Assembly (NCBI GenBank): GCA_002429245.1 | Contig: DIZA01000005.1 | Span: 1-64,000 of the forward strand | Length of the DNA stretch: 64,000 nt | Direction: 5' to 3' | Origin: Candidatus Saccharibacteria bacterium UBA6040 | GTDB lineage: Bacteria > Patescibacteriota > Saccharimonadia > Saccharimonadales > Saccharimonadaceae | Shown: positions 1 to 7,052 of the stretch, piece by piece | Numbering within the stretch: the stretch's first letter is position 1 | Layout of the letters: each line of letters starts with the position of its first letter | Made by a program: the position numbers and the translations under genes | The notes under the pieces: generated by a model | The model's input: only the letters and a program-made list of their open reading frames with translations | Told to the model about the DNA's origin: nothing | The model's database searches: none

Positions 1-174
1 GTTATGAACGCCGCAGATCACCCACACGGTGGTGGTGACGGTGGACGACATGGTCCTGGTAAAGCGCCTCGTACTCCTTGGGGTCAATTGACGCTTGGTT
101 ACCGAACACGTCGTCGTAAAGACGTTGCCGGATTAATTGTAAGGTCGCGCCATGACGCGAAGAGGAAGCGATAA
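1..174 (+). CDS. rplB: 50S ribosomal protein L2, C-terminal end (partial)
   Basis: This is the last 57 codons of L2, which binds domain IV of 23S rRNA near the peptidyl-transferase centre. The first base of the window is in frame (VMNAADHPHGGGDGGRHGPG). It contains the invariant MNAADHPHGGG loop and the basic C-terminal tail typical of L2. The 5' part lies outside the window. The stop TAA overlaps the rpsS start by one base (TAATG), so the two genes are probably translationally coupled in the S10 operon. Confidence 0.97.
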   Translation, partial: VMNAADHPHGGGDGGRHGPGKAPRTPWGQLTLGYRTRRRKDVAGLIVRSRHDAKRKR

Positions 175-437
175 TGAGTAGATCACTTAAAAAGGGTCCT
201 TTCATTGACTTCAAGCTAGCTAAAAAAGTAGCTGCTCTTAGTCTGGAAGACCGAACTATTATTAAGACTTGGGCTCGTTCAAGTACTATTACCCCTGAAA
301 TGGTCGGTCGTACGATCGCCGTTCACAATGGTAAGGTACACGTACCTGTCCTCGTTTCAGAGAACATGGTTGGCCACAAACTCGGTGAGTTTAGTCCAAC
401 TCGCAAGTTCCGTAAACACGGAGGCAAGACGAAGTAA
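174..437 (+). CDS. rpsS: 30S ribosomal protein S19
   Basis: S19 is a component of the 30S head that pairs with S13. The 87-residue product opens with MSRSLKKGPFID and contains the signature VHNGKVHVPV and the KLGEFSPTRKF stretch near the C-terminus, all standard for S19. Its length is normal for the family. The start overlaps the rplB stop, and rplV follows after two bases. The order L2-S19-L22-S3 is the conserved S10-operon order. Confidence 0.98.
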   Translation: MSRSLKKGPFIDFKLAKKVAALSLEDRTIIKTWARSSTITPEMVGRTIAVHNGKVHVPVLVSENMVGHKLGEFSPTRKFRKHGGKTK

Positions 438-439
438 TC

Positions 440-886
440 ATGGCTAACACGACTAAAAACCGAGTAGCTGATGCTGACAAAGTACGCGCATACGCTAAGG
501 GCGTTGACCAAGCACCCCGTAAGGTAAGCTTGGTTGCCAGCCTTGTACGTAACCGTACTGTCGCTGATGCACTTGTCATCCTAAACCACACACCAAAGCG
601 TGCAGCTCGACCACTTATTAAGGTGATCGAAAGTGCCGCAGCAAATGCAGTTAACAACCACGGATATGACGCAAAAACACTCACTATCACGACACTATCA
701 GTTACTACTGGTACTCGTTTGAAGCGATTTGTTCCTGCAAGCCGTGGACGTGCGCTGCCTTTCCAAAAGAAATCTTCAAACATTTTGATTGAAGTAACTG
801 GCGCTCTGAAACCTAAGAAGGCAACTGCTAAAGCAGTAGATGCTAAGGTTGAGAAGCCTTTAACTACTGACGAGGAGACCAAATAA
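440..886 (+). CDS. rplV: 50S ribosomal protein L22
   Basis: L22 lines the nascent-peptide exit tunnel. The product has 148 residues. The core has the family pattern QAPRKVSLVASLVRNRTVADAL, then the long hairpin region ending near residue 115 (GRALPFQKKSSNI). About 30 extra Ala/Lys/Glu-rich residues follow, making it longer than the usual 110-120. The stop overlaps the rpsC start (TAATG). Confidence 0.96.
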   Translation: MANTTKNRVADADKVRAYAKGVDQAPRKVSLVASLVRNRTVADALVILNHTPKRAARPLIKVIESAAANAVNNHGYDAKTLTITTLSVTTGTRLKRFVPASRGRALPFQKKSSNILIEVTGALKPKKATAKAVDAKVEKPLTTDEETK

Positions 887-1521
887 TGGGACAGAAAGTA
901 AATCCAATTAGCTTCCGTCTTCAGCTCACTAAGAACTGGGACTCACGCTGGTTTGCTAGCAAGAAAGATTTCCCACGTCTATTGATTGAGGACATCAAGA
1001 TCCGCGACCACGTTGAAAAGCGTTTCGAATCTCGTCCAACTATCGCTCGTGTAGAGATCGAACGTTCTGCTAACCTCGTTACTGTGACGATTCACACCGC
1101 AAAAGCTGGTGTTGTGATCGGTCGTGGTGGTGCTGGTGTCACAGAACTAAAGAACGAACTTGAAAAGATCGCAAGTCTGCCAGTTCGTATCAATATCGAA
1201 GAAGTAAAGCGTCCTGACATGTCAGCGAAGCTTGTTGCTGAAAACATCGCTCACCAACTTATGCGACGTGCAAACTTCCGCCGTGCAACCAAAATGGCTG
1301 CACAAAACACTATGAATGCAGGTGCCAAAGGTATCCGTATTCAAGTTGCTGGTCGTTTGAACAACGCTGAAATGGCGCGACGAGAGAAAACTATTGAAGG
1401 TTCTGTACCACTTCACACACTGCGTGCTGATGTTGACTTCCACACCGCCCGAGCGAAAACTCCTGCTGGTATCATCGGAGTCAAGGTATGGATCTACAAG
1501 GGCGAGAGGATTGATAAGTAA
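886..1521 (+). CDS. rpsC: 30S ribosomal protein S3
   Basis: S3 lies at the mRNA entry site of the 30S head and contributes to helicase activity. It begins MGQKVNPISFRL, as S3 normally does. A type-II KH domain includes GVVIGRGGAGVTEL at about residues 76-89, and the C-terminal S3 domain contains HTLRADVDFHTARAKTPAG. The 211-residue length is normal. It overlaps rplP by one base. Confidence 0.98.
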   Translation: MGQKVNPISFRLQLTKNWDSRWFASKKDFPRLLIEDIKIRDHVEKRFESRPTIARVEIERSANLVTVTIHTAKAGVVIGRGGAGVTELKNELEKIASLPVRINIEEVKRPDMSAKLVAENIAHQLMRRANFRRATKMAAQNTMNAGAKGIRIQVAGRLNNAEMARREKTIEGSVPLHTLRADVDFHTARAKTPAGIIGVKVWIYKGERIDK

Positions 1522-1934
1522 TGTTATTGCCAAAGAAACTGAAGTACCGAAAAGTACGAAAAGGTAAAAACGAAGGTATCGCAACTCGCGGAAACTACGT
1601 TGCCTTTGGTGACTACGGTCTTCAATCACAAGACAACAACGACGTTACGTCACGTCAGATCGAGGCTTCTCGTCAGGCAATGACTCGTCACATTAAGCGT
1701 GGTGGTAAGATTTGGATTCGAATCTTCCCTCACACACCTCGTACTCGTAAACCACAGGACGTCAAAATGGGTAGCGGTAAGGGTAACCCTGAATTCTACG
1801 TCGCCAAGGTAAAAGCTGGTACCGTTTTGTTCGAAATGGCAGGTGTTGAGGAATCAGTGGCTCGTGAGGCAATGCGCCTTGCAGGACACAAGCTCCCTGT
1901 GAAAACGAAGTTTATTATAAAGGAGCAAGCATAA
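1521..1934 (+). CDS. rplP: 50S ribosomal protein L16
   Basis: L16 helps shape the A-site tRNA path of the 50S subunit. The 137-residue protein begins MLLPKKLKYRKVRKGKN and includes IEASRQAMTRHIKRGGKIWIRIFP and the MGSGKGNPEFYVAKVK loop, all diagnostic of L16. It sits in the conserved S3-L16-L29 order, and its stop overlaps the rpmC start (TAATG). Confidence 0.98.
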   Translation: MLLPKKLKYRKVRKGKNEGIATRGNYVAFGDYGLQSQDNNDVTSRQIEASRQAMTRHIKRGGKIWIRIFPHTPRTRKPQDVKMGSGKGNPEFYVAKVKAGTVLFEMAGVEESVAREAMRLAGHKLPVKTKFIIKEQA

Positions 1935-2209
1935 TGGCGAATAAAGACACTAAAGCCGGCGCTAAAGCACCGGTAAAAGCCAAGACTGCAACAGAAGTGA
2001 AAACACTTGCTGAACTTCAAGAAGAACTCGTTAAGCTTCACGCGGATAACCTTGAGTCTCGCAAGAGTCACAAACAAGGTGAACTCGTGAACCCGCACGT
2101 TCTAACTGTACAACGTAAGAATATCGCCCGAATCCACACTGCTATCGCAGTCGCGATCAAGGCCGAGACATCAACTGATATTAAGTCACCTAAAGTAGAG
2201 GAGAAATAA
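1934..2209 (+). CDS. rpmC: 50S ribosomal protein L29
   Basis: L29 sits near the tunnel exit and the trigger-factor/SRP docking site. At 91 residues it is longer than the typical 60-70, because an Ala/Lys-rich leader of about 20 residues precedes the two-helix core (LAELQEELVKLHADNLESRK then NIARIHTAIA). Its position between L16 and S17 supports the call even though the short core is weakly conserved. Confidence 0.93.
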   Translation: MANKDTKAGAKAPVKAKTATEVKTLAELQEELVKLHADNLESRKSHKQGELVNPHVLTVQRKNIARIHTAIAVAIKAETSTDIKSPKVEEK

Positions 2210-2210
2210 G

Positions 2211-2492
2211 ATGGCTAAGACACTTACAGGCATTGTTACCTCTAATAAGGCTGACAAGACAATCACAATTACGGTTACAAGCCGTGAAACGCACCCTATT
2301 TACGGAAAGCAGTATTCTGTTTCTCGTAAGTACACTGCTCATGATGAAAAGAACGAAGCTAACGAAGGTGACAAAGTTACCATCTCTGAAGTACGTCCTA
2401 TTTCTAAGACCAAATTCTTCACACTTGTTAAGATCGACGAGAAGGCTCGCGGTTCTATCGAATTGAAGGAAGAGGAAGTAGAGGCTAAATAA
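2211..2492 (+). CDS. rpsQ: 30S ribosomal protein S17
   Basis: S17 is an early-assembly OB-fold protein of the 30S body. The sequence has the family pattern LTGIVTSNKADKTITITVTS followed by HPIYGKQYSVSRKYTAHDE and GDKVTISEVRPISKTKFF. The 93-residue product carries a short acidic tail. It is preceded by a good ribosome site (GGAG within the end of rpmC), and rplN starts two bases after its stop. Confidence 0.97.
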   Translation: MAKTLTGIVTSNKADKTITITVTSRETHPIYGKQYSVSRKYTAHDEKNEANEGDKVTISEVRPISKTKFFTLVKIDEKARGSIELKEEEVEAK

Positions 2493-2493
2493 C

Positions 2494-2862
2494 ATGATTC
2501 AACAAGAAACTCGACTAAAAGTTGCTGACAACAGCGGCGCAAAGGAAATCCTTTGTATCCGTGTTCTCGGTGGTACTCGTCGTCGTTACGCCCACGTTGG
2601 TGACATCATTGTCGCCAGTGTAAAGGTTGCTAACCCGACTGGTACAGTGAAGAAGAAATCTGTGGTGAAGGCAGTTATTGTTCGTACTCGTAACCAAATC
2701 CGCCGAAAAGACGGCAGCACAATCGTCTTTGACGATAACGCAGCTGTAATTATTAACGATGACAAGACTCCTAAGGGTACTCGTGTCTTCGGTCCAGTTC
2801 CACGCGAACTTCGTGACCAAGGATACGCAAAGATCATTAGCCTTGCGCCGGAGGTTCTATAA
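2494..2862 (+). CDS. rplN: 50S ribosomal protein L14
   Basis: L14 forms intersubunit bridges with 16S rRNA. The 122-residue product has the L14 signature throughout: MIQQETRLKVADNSGAKEIL at the start, then RRYAHVGDIIVASVK, GSTIVFDDNAAVIINDDKTPKGTRVFGPVPREL and a C-terminal KIISLAPEVL. The length is exactly typical. rplX follows after one base. Confidence 0.99.
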   Translation: MIQQETRLKVADNSGAKEILCIRVLGGTRRRYAHVGDIIVASVKVANPTGTVKKKSVVKAVIVRTRNQIRRKDGSTIVFDDNAAVIINDDKTPKGTRVFGPVPRELRDQGYAKIISLAPEVL

Positions 2863-2863
2863 T

Positions 2864-3178
2864 ATGGCACGTATCATTAAAGGTGACACAGTAAAACTTA
2901 TCAGCGGTGCTCAAAAGGGTACAACTGGAAAAGTGGTTGGCGTAACTAAGGAAGGTATCCTCATTGAAGGTATCGGCCAAAAGCACCGCCACATCAAACC
3001 AAGCCAACTTAACCCACGTACAACGCACAAAGACATTCATGTCGCTGTGCCTGCACACAAGGTTGCACTTGTTATCGACGAAAAAACCGGTAAGACAAGT
3101 CGCGTTGGATACATCAAGAATGCTGATGGTGGCAAGACTCGTCTTGCACGTCAAGCAAATAGTAAGGAGATCAAATAA
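2864..3178 (+). CDS. rplX: 50S ribosomal protein L24
   Basis: L24 is an assembly initiator of the 50S subunit. It has a KOW motif at residues 3-30 (RIIKGDTVKLISGAQKGTTG) and continues with HIKPSQLNPRTTHKDIHVAVPAHKVALV. The reading frame is open further upstream inside rplN. The ATG at 2864 was chosen because it gives the normal 104-residue L24 and follows the rplN stop by one base. The stop overlaps rplE (TAATG). Confidence 0.97.
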   Translation: MARIIKGDTVKLISGAQKGTTGKVVGVTKEGILIEGIGQKHRHIKPSQLNPRTTHKDIHVAVPAHKVALVIDEKTGKTSRVGYIKNADGGKTRLARQANSKEIK

Positions 3179-3762
3179 TGGCTACTAAAACAGCTGTTGT
3201 TACCGCTCCTCGCCTGAAAGCCTTGTATACCTCTGCGTATGCTAAGGAACTACAAGCCGAACTCGGTCTTTCGAACATTAACGAAGTGCCAAAACTCGAA
3301 AAAATTGTAGTCAGCGTTGGAATCGGTAAGAACAAAGATGACAAGCATCACTACGAAGTTGTTCGTAACACTGTCGTGAAAGTAACAGGACAAGTTCCTG
3401 TTGACCGTATGGCTAAGAAATCTATCGCCGGATTCAAAATTCGTGCTGGTATGAACCGAGTTGGCCTTAGTGTCACACTTCGTGGCTCTCGTATGTACGA
3501 GTTCCTCGATCGCCTCGTTAATATTTCACTCCCACGCGTTCGTGACTTCCATGGCGTCAGCGCTAAGGCGTTTGACAAGGGTGGAAACTACAACCTTGGT
3601 GTTATTGATCAATCAATTTTCGCCGAACTTTCTTTCGAAGAAACACAGCACATTCACGGACTTCAAGTTACCTTCGTTATGAAGAACGGAAGTAAAGTGA
3701 ACAGCCGTGCGTTACTTGAAAAATTCGGTGTTCCATTCGAGAAAGAAGGAGGCGCACGCTAA
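3178..3762 (+). CDS. rplE: 50S ribosomal protein L5
   Basis: L5 binds 5S rRNA and contacts P-site tRNA. Family motifs are NINEVPKLEKIVVSVGIG, KKSIAGFKIRAGMNRVGLSVTLRG, MYEFLDRLVNISLPRVRDF and GNYNLGVIDQSIF. The 194-residue length is slightly above the usual 180 because of a short N-terminal leader. The stop overlaps the rpsN start (TAATG). Confidence 0.98.
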   Translation: MATKTAVVTAPRLKALYTSAYAKELQAELGLSNINEVPKLEKIVVSVGIGKNKDDKHHYEVVRNTVVKVTGQVPVDRMAKKSIAGFKIRAGMNRVGLSVTLRGSRMYEFLDRLVNISLPRVRDFHGVSAKAFDKGGNYNLGVIDQSIFAELSFEETQHIHGLQVTFVMKNGSKVNSRALLEKFGVPFEKEGGAR

Positions 3763-4031
3763 TGGCTAAAACATCAGCAGTCGCTCGCGACGAAAAACGC
3801 AAGAAAATGATTCTGAAGTTTGCCGCTAAGCGTGCCGAACTCAAAGAAATGGGCGACTTGGAAGGTCTACAGAAACTTCCAAAGAACAGTTCACCATCAC
3901 GTTGGAAGAACCGTGACGCCCTACACGGACGTCCACGTGGATACATGCGACGCTTCGGCCTCAGCCGTATCAACTTCCGTGAAAAAGCATCAAAGGGAGA
4001 AATTCCTGGTATTACTAAGAGTAGCTGGTAG
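3762..4031 (+). CDS. rpsN: 30S ribosomal protein S14, cysteine-free form
   Basis: S14 belongs to the 30S head. The 89-residue protein is the long, zinc-independent type: there is no CxxC pair anywhere, while the conserved C-terminal block RPRGYMRRFGLSRINFREKASKGEIPG is intact. The codon before the stop encodes the usual terminal Trp. It ends with TAG, and a 15-base spacer with an AAAGGAA ribosome site leads to rpsH. Confidence 0.98.
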   Translation: MAKTSAVARDEKRKKMILKFAAKRAELKEMGDLEGLQKLPKNSSPSRWKNRDALHGRPRGYMRRFGLSRINFREKASKGEIPGITKSSW

Positions 4032-4046
4032 GAAAGGAAATAGATT

Positions 4047-4448
4047 ATGTCACTACAAACTACAGACCCAATCGCTGACCTCCTTACCCGCATTCGAAAT
4101 GCAGTAATGGTTGGCAAGAACGAAATCACTGTCCCTTCAAGCAAAATGAAGGTCACAGTCGCCAAAGAACTAAAGAAAGCTGGCTACCTGACTTCAGTGA
4201 AAGTTGAAGCAGCAAAACCACGCGACATCCTGGTTGTTACAATTAACGCCCCAGGTGAAACTTCTACGATCAATGAAATCACTCGTTTGTCTAAGCCTGG
4301 ACGTCGTGTCTATGTTGGCGCAAACGAAATTCCAAAGATCAAAAGTGGTCGTGGAATTGTCCTCGTCAGTACAAGTAAGGGTGTTATCACTGGTCACGAA
4401 GCTCACAAGCAACGTCTCGGTGGCGAACTCCTCCTAAAAGTTTATTAA
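4047..4448 (+). CDS. rpsH: 30S ribosomal protein S8
   Basis: S8 is a primary 16S rRNA binder of the 30S body. The start TDPIADLLTRIRNA is diagnostic. The C-terminal block RVYVGANEIPKIKSGRGIVLVSTSKGVITGHEA carries the conserved Ser-rich turn that contacts helix 21. At 133 residues it is of normal length. GGAAAGGAAATAG upstream is a clear ribosome-binding site. Confidence 0.98.
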   Translation: MSLQTTDPIADLLTRIRNAVMVGKNEITVPSSKMKVTVAKELKKAGYLTSVKVEAAKPRDILVVTINAPGETSTINEITRLSKPGRRVYVGANEIPKIKSGRGIVLVSTSKGVITGHEAHKQRLGGELLLKVY

Positions 4449-4470
4449 TATTCTTAGAAAGGAATAGATT

Positions 4471-5010
4471 ATGAGTCGAATCGGAAAACTACCAATTCAA
4501 ATCCCTCAGGGCGTGACAATCACGGTCGACACTGATGCTATTACCGTTGTTGGCCCTAAGGGTCAGCTGGTAGTGCCTCATTTGTCAGACGTTACTGTTG
4601 CGTTAGATGTTCAAGACGGTTTCGCCGTTGTCACCCGCAAGGATGATGAGCGAATCGCCAAAGCACAGCACGGTTTGCAACGAGCACTCCTTAACAACGC
4701 AGTCGAAGGTGTTACTAAAGCTTTTGAAAAGAAGCTTGAAGTGAACGGTGTCGGTTACCGCGTTGAAGGTGGCGGCACAGAAATTAATATGGCACTTGGT
4801 TTCTCTCACCCTGTGAAATACACAGCACGTGCAGGTGTAAACCTTGAAGTTAACAAGATGGAGATCACTGTATCTGGTATCGACAAGCAACTTGTTGGTC
4901 AAACTGCAGCTGAGATTCGTAGCCTCAAAAAGCCTGAACCTTACAAGGGTAAAGGTATTAAGTATGCTGACGAAGTGATCCTTCGTAAGGCTGGAAAGGC
5001 AGGTAAATAA
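4471..5010 (+). CDS. rplF: 50S ribosomal protein L6
   Basis: L6 has two tandem alpha/beta repeats and lies near the factor-binding site of the 50S subunit. The sequence begins MSRIGKLPIQIPQGV, contains GVTKAFEKKLEVNGVGYR and ends with the signature KPEPYKGKGIKYADEVILRKAGK. The 179-residue length is standard. AGAAAGGAATAG upstream serves as the ribosome site. Confidence 0.98.
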   Translation: MSRIGKLPIQIPQGVTITVDTDAITVVGPKGQLVVPHLSDVTVALDVQDGFAVVTRKDDERIAKAQHGLQRALLNNAVEGVTKAFEKKLEVNGVGYRVEGGGTEINMALGFSHPVKYTARAGVNLEVNKMEITVSGIDKQLVGQTAAEIRSLKKPEPYKGKGIKYADEVILRKAGKAGK

Positions 5011-5012
5011 TC

Positions 5013-5366
5013 ATGAATACGCTCGCTAAAAAGCTACTCAACCGAAATCTACGTGCTGCTCGAGTACGTGCAAAGATCACCGGAACTGCTGAACGTCCAC
5101 GTTTGACAGTCACCATTAGCAACAAGCATGTCAGCGCACAGCTTATCGACGACGTCGCTAAGAAAACGATCGCCGCTGCGACAACTGTTGGTACCAAGCA
5201 AACTGGTACTATGGTTGAACAAGCTGCAATCGTTGGTGCTGATATCGCAAAGAAAGCAAAGAAAAGCAAGATCGTGGCTGTTGTTTTCGACCGTAACGGT
5301 CGTCAATACGCACAGCGTCTTTCAGCATTAGCTGATGCTGCTCGTAAAGAAGGATTGGAGTTCTAA
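5013..5366 (+). CDS. rplR: 50S ribosomal protein L18
   Basis: L18 binds 5S rRNA together with L5. The 117-residue product shows ARVRAKITGTAERPRLTV near the start, the central SAQLIDDVAKKTIAAATT and the C-terminal VVFDRNGRQYAQRLSALADAARKEGLEF, matching the family end to end. rpsE begins two bases after the stop. Confidence 0.98.
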   Translation: MNTLAKKLLNRNLRAARVRAKITGTAERPRLTVTISNKHVSAQLIDDVAKKTIAAATTVGTKQTGTMVEQAAIVGADIAKKAKKSKIVAVVFDRNGRQYAQRLSALADAARKEGLEF

Positions 5367-5367
5367 T

Positions 5368-6003
5368 ATGGCTGATCAACCTACAACCCCTGCGCAAACT
5401 CAAAATGCTCGCCCACAAGGCGGACAAGGTGCTGGACGTAACAATGGTCCACGTCAACGACGTGACCAAGCTCCTGCAGAACCAAAGCAATTTGAAGAAC
5501 TCGTTATCAACATTGACCGTGTGTCACGTGTTGTAAAGGGTGGACGTCGTTTCCGATTTAAGGCACTTGTTGTCGTCGGTGACCACAAAACTAAAATTGG
5601 TGTCGGTGTTGCAAAGGGTGCAGACGTTCAGGCTGCAATCGCAAAAGCGACTGATGTTGCCAAGAAGAATCTCATCGTTATCCCTGTTGTTAACGAAACA
5701 ATTCCTCACGAAAACGAAGTAAAGTTCTCTGGTGCGCAAGTGCTTCTTAAGCCAGCTGCTCCAGGTACCGGTATCATTGCCGGTGGTGTTGTCCGATCAA
5801 TCATCGGTATGACAGGAATCCGTAACCTTCTTTCAAAGTCACTTAACTCTACAAACAAGGTAAACATCGCGTATGCAACGATTGAAGCGCTTCGTACACT
5901 TGTTCCACGAGACGAATGGACAACAACGAAGAACCAACACCCTAAAAAGGCCAAGGTTAACGCAGTTGTCGCAGAACCAGTCGCCGTTGAGGAGACAAAA
6001 TAA
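5368..6003 (+). CDS. rpsE: 30S ribosomal protein S5
   Basis: S5 contributes to decoding accuracy and mRNA unwinding. A 40-residue Gln/Ala/Arg-rich leader precedes the canonical S5 domain (VINIDRVSRVVKGGRRFRF), the C-terminal domain (LLKPAAPGTGIIAGGVVR) and SLNSTNKVNIAYATIEAL. The ATG at 5368 was chosen over an upstream in-frame codon inside rplR. L30, which normally follows, is absent: rplO begins in the overlapping TAATG. Confidence 0.97.
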   Translation: MADQPTTPAQTQNARPQGGQGAGRNNGPRQRRDQAPAEPKQFEELVINIDRVSRVVKGGRRFRFKALVVVGDHKTKIGVGVAKGADVQAAIAKATDVAKKNLIVIPVVNETIPHENEVKFSGAQVLLKPAAPGTGIIAGGVVRSIIGMTGIRNLLSKSLNSTNKVNIAYATIEALRTLVPRDEWTTTKNQHPKKAKVNAVVAEPVAVEETK

Positions 6004-6485
6004 TGAAGTATAACGATCTACAAGTCGCAGCCAACAAAGACCGCAAGCGTGTCGGCCGTGGTATTGCAGCCGGACAAGGTAAAACTGCCGGACGTGGTAC
6101 TAAGGGTCAAGGCGCACGTACTGGTAAGAAGCTCGGTGCTACTTTCCAGGGTGGTCAACGAACACTTGTTCGTGCCGTGCCTAAGGCTCGCGGATTCAAG
6201 AGTCTTCGTACTCCAGCGCAAGTCGTGTACCTCGATACTTTGAACGCATTAAAGGGTAAAACAGTCGATAACTTCGTTCTTTTCGAAGAAGGATACATCG
6301 AAAACGCTTTCCACGCCGTCAAAGTTATTGTTCGTGGTGAAATTACCGAAAAGGTAACACTCCACGTTGCGGGCATCAGTAAGACTGCCGAAGCTGCAGT
6401 TATCAAAGCTGGTGGCGCATACGTTAAAACTCCAGTGCCTCTTCGTCAAAGTACGAAGGAAGCTGAAGCAGCTGACAAAAAATAA
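6003..6485 (+). CDS. rplO: 50S ribosomal protein L15
   Basis: L15 is a late-assembly 50S protein. It begins with a KYNDLQVAANKDRKRVGRG block and then the glycine-rich GKTAGRGTKGQGARTGKKLGATFQGGQ. The C-terminal domain holds the conserved KAGGAYVKT near residue 140. The 160-residue protein closes this operon, since a strong terminator follows at 6504-6535. Confidence 0.97.
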   Translation: MKYNDLQVAANKDRKRVGRGIAAGQGKTAGRGTKGQGARTGKKLGATFQGGQRTLVRAVPKARGFKSLRTPAQVVYLDTLNALKGKTVDNFVLFEEGYIENAFHAVKVIVRGEITEKVTLHVAGISKTAEAAVIKAGGAYVKTPVPLRQSTKEAEAADKK

Positions 6486-6503
6486 GACAATCTTGTCTTT
6501 ATG

Positions 6504-6535
6504 AAAAACCTCGGTAAACGCCGAGGTTTTTTGTT
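6504..6535 (+). terminator. Rho-independent terminator after rplO
   Basis: The arms AAAACCTCGG (6505-6514) and CCGAGGTTTT (6521-6530) are perfect complements around a six-base loop and run into TTTTTTGTTT. It ends the spc-type operon and separates it from the RNA gene that follows. Confidence 0.93.
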
Positions 6536-6547
6536 TGCCTTTTTTCA

Positions 6548-6576
6548 TTGACTGATAGAGGTTATTATTATACTAT
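6548..6576 (+). promoter_or_regulatory. Promoter of the structured RNA gene
   Basis: TTGACT (6548-6553) is followed 17 bases later by TACTAT (6571-6576), within an AT-rich spacer. Initiation would fall near 6583, just before the first hairpin of the RNA. No ribosome site or reading frame follows. Confidence 0.75.
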
Positions 6577-6582
6577 TATCAC

Positions 6583-6966
6583 ACTCCTTATCAGCCAGAT
6601 AAGAGTTCCCGCGAGTGAAGAGGGATCGGCTCCCTAGTTTGAAATAACTAGGACATTCACGCGTAAGACGGACACATCACTAGCTAACACAGGGTGAGGC
6701 TCCACCGGATACGTGCAACGGAAAGAGTCAGTTGTGGTAGGTGGGAGGTGCCTCCTCTTAAACCACTCAACAGGTAGGGAAGTTCGGGTGAGAACTCCAA
6801 AAATGTTCCATTCGCGTGGCAAGCGAAGCCGAGAAGATCTCGGTAAGTCCATGATGGGCGAGGCGCCCTTTGAGAGATAGGAGCGTCGCGGGGGCGGTGA
6901 GTTACATTAACTCCCGCCCCCACTTTCAACTTTGTTACTAAGCACTCATTATCTGAGTGTTTTTTC
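6583..6966 (+). ncRNA. Structured non-coding RNA of about 380 nt, class unknown
   Basis: The segment has its own promoter and terminator and no credible reading frame. It is dense in perfect hairpins: CTTATC/GATAAG at 6587-6603, AGGGA/TCCCT at 6621-6635, TAGTT/AACTA at 6636-6650, AGTTC/GAACT at 6781-6796, TTCGC/GCGAA at 6811-6827, CCGAGA/TCTCGG at 6829-6843, and a 13-bp stem with one bulge at 6890-6921. CCCGCGA (6608-6614) can pair with TCGCGGG (6886-6892), closing the whole domain. Local resemblance to RNase P exists (GTGCAACGGAAAGAG at 6713-6727), but the invariant RNase P blocks GAGGAAAGTCC and ACAGAA are absent. No tmRNA, SRP or 6S signature is seen. Being an RNA gene is well supported; its identity is not. 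Confidence 0.8.
6943..6965 (+). terminator. Rho-independent terminator of the RNA gene
   Basis: CACTCA (6943-6948) and TGAGTG (6954-6959) form a six-pair stem with loop TTATC. Six T residues follow directly. It defines the 3' end of the structured RNA. Confidence 0.92.
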
Positions 6967-6989
6967 TTTATTCGCTATATCAACTGTAG

Positions 6990-6995
6990 TATAAT
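6990..6995 (+). promoter_or_regulatory. -10 element of the secY promoter
   Basis: A perfect TATAAT lies 57 bases before the secY start and downstream of the RNA terminator. The -35 region is weak. Its position indicates that secY has been uncoupled from the ribosomal-protein operon. Confidence 0.6.
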
Positions 6996-7052
6996 AAGCC
7001 CTAATTGATCTGAAATACTGTTGAACATCCGAAGGGGACTGAAGGACACATA

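Noticed and set aside
391..882. Minus-strand reading frame opposite rplV, and similar ones through the ribosomal operon
   Set aside because: They mirror codon bias of conserved ribosomal genes and have no supporting signals.
6583..6966. Calling the structured RNA RNase P RNA (rnpB) outright
   Set aside because: One segment resembles the J11/12 region, but the invariant P4-forming blocks GAGGAAAGTCC and ACAGAA were not found on either strand.
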